Position numbers and translations under genes: made by a program. Under the pieces are notes generated by a model, which did no database searches, was not told the DNA's origin, and was given only the letters and a program-made list of their open reading frames with translations. This document shows positions 62,949 through 64,000 of a stretch of DNA of 64,000 nt, piece after piece. The stretch's first letter is position 1. Each line of letters begins with the position of its first letter. The stretch comes from Climacium dendroides (lineage: Eukaryota; Streptophyta; Bryopsida; Hypnales; Climaciaceae): NCBI GenBank assembly GCA_950106755.1, contig OX467088.1, positions 7,238,001 to 7,302,000 on the forward strand, given 5' to 3'.

Positions 62949-63380
62949 CTGGGTGGTAAATTGAGAGGCCTAAGTTTGGATCATTTTAATTTGTTTGATC
63001 TGGCTGTAGATGGTTGAGAACCCGAAGTTGTTTGCAAACTGGCCTGGCGTTAAGGCTCTCACAGGTATGGAAAAATCCTTCATCCTCAGGTTGGCCACAT
63101 AGATGGCTGATTCGGTTTTGCTTTGGTGAGGAGCCCAACGGTTGTGTACAGTCCACCCTTTCTCAGAAAGTTTTTGTAATATTCTGTGTCTCTTACAGGG
63201 CCAGATAAGTTACTGGCTCTTATCTAGCAATAACGATAGATTGTAAGCCAGTTTGAATACGGACAAGTAGAAACTTGTATATAAGCCATCCGGACTTGTT
63301 CCTTCAACTTCTTTTCGATTTGTCAAAAAACTTCCCTTCAATTGTGTACAGTTGAAAGTGGGACGATATCTTCTGTGCTT
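62949..63380 (+). other. 3' region of the dehydrogenase gene
   Basis: This is probably the 3' untranslated region followed by spacer. No coding exon is evident. Confidence 0.5.
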
Positions 63381-63434
63381 GCACCCATCACGTGTTCCAT
63401 GGGATTTAGGTCAGGGAATGGTGCAGGCCATTCG
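63381..63434 (-). pseudogene. Tc1/mariner transposase remnant
   Basis: The minus strand encodes EWPAPFPDLNPMEHVMGA, which matches the conserved catalytic block of Tc1/mariner transposases around the third acidic position (WPxxSPDLNPIEHxW type). The frame is broken soon on both sides, so only a fragment of the gene survives. Surrounding sequence to about 63560 may belong to the same relic. Confidence 0.8.
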
Positions 63435-64000
63435 AAAATGCCAAATGGTTGCTTCCCATATTGAATCTGTGCATACTAGCGTTTGTCTTGCTGGAAACTT
63501 TCATATATAATGGGAGGATGTGGTGTTGGATTGATGATTAGAATTTCATGCAAGTTTCGTACATCAGAATATGACTGCTTCCAAAAAGGCTGGCCCAAAT
63601 TGGGAGAACAAGTCATTGCTCACAGCCAATTTTCCCGCAGAGTTTGGTGCAAAATTTGATGTTGAGTTTGATGCAGAGTTTAATGCAGAGTTAAGTGCAG
63701 AGTCTGTTATAAAGTTTTGGCTCTCATACCCTCCTTTTAGTGGGTTGCACTACTTAATGGATATCTCTAATATCTTGTTATTCAGAGGGTGATTTGCACA
63801 ATAAATTCAATGCATTCCTTATTGTGTTGTCACACATCTCAAACCCTGTCTCTTATCTAAGCATTCTCGCAAGTTCTGTTCCAGTTTCTAAGCTGCTAAT
63901 TGTCACCAATTGCGTAGCATGTCACCTCTCCCGCAATGTGAGCACATTCAAAGTCCATGCACCCTTGCTTGTTAATGGTACCAAGAACATGATTCCATGG
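63435..64000. other. Spacer at the right edge
   Basis: A 73-aa frame at 63571-63792 includes the 12-bp repeat below and has no domain. No gene is supported to the end of the window. Confidence 0.45.
63639..63706 (+). repeat. 12-bp minisatellite
   Basis: About five or six units of GCAGAGTTTGAT-like sequence follow each other. In one frame this reads as AEF/VEF/AEL-type tripeptide-plus-one repeats, but there is no sign that it is translated. Confidence 0.75.

Noticed and set aside
1..64000. CRISPR arrays, operons or bacterial features
   Set aside because: All tandem repeats lack regular unique spacers, and gene structure is clearly eukaryotic.

Overview
This is nuclear DNA from a green plant. 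It carries an interrupted gene for the chloroplast Mg-chelatase ATPase subunit and a full-size peroxisomal ABC transporter of the plant CTS/PXA1 type. The genes have many short GT-AG introns and moderate GC, and they sit in very AT-rich, repeat-filled spacers. Gene structure and base composition look most like a bryophyte (moss-like) or another non-seed streptophyte. The species cannot be fixed from the window.

Layout. 1-4760 is AT-rich spacer with decayed repeats and one hAT-like element. 4761-7058 (-) is ChlI, whose reading frame is broken twice. It is divergent from a plastid-targeted FHA-domain gene at 7686-10331 (+). 10332-15400 is spacer with several small inverted-repeat elements. 17395-27873 (+) is the ABC transporter: 26 coding exons joined here into a 1370-aa frame, behind a long spliced leader. 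27874-37760 is a 10-kb repeat-rich spacer with a CACTA-type foldback element. 39376-43002 (+) is a DUF676 serine hydrolase of 417 aa, convergent with a 461-aa Sec14/CRAL-TRIO protein at 45252-48215 (-). 48250-50720 is a rearranged region upstream of the Sec14 gene. It holds a second copy of the first exon and first intron of the ML-domain gene, bounded by two copies of Sec14 exon 1. 50721-56873 is repeat-rich spacer. 56874-59546 (-) is a 180-aa secreted ML (MD-2-related lipid recognition) protein. It is divergent from a 292-aa short-chain dehydrogenase at 60951-62948 (+). The right edge holds a Tc1/mariner remnant and a minisatellite.

Five consecutive genes from 17 kb to 63 kb have products linked by family to lipids: peroxisomal acyl import, a lipase-like hydrolase, a Sec14 lipid carrier, an ML lipid-binding protein and an acyl-DHAP-reductase-like dehydrogenase. 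Whether this is more than chance is open. The most unusual sequence-level observations are the reciprocal Sec14/ML exon duplication, the family of short elements with TTAA flanks and CCC...GGG ends, the doubly frameshifted ChlI, and several foldback elements. Exon borders were derived by reading splice sites and keeping frame against family knowledge. Transcript ends are not known.
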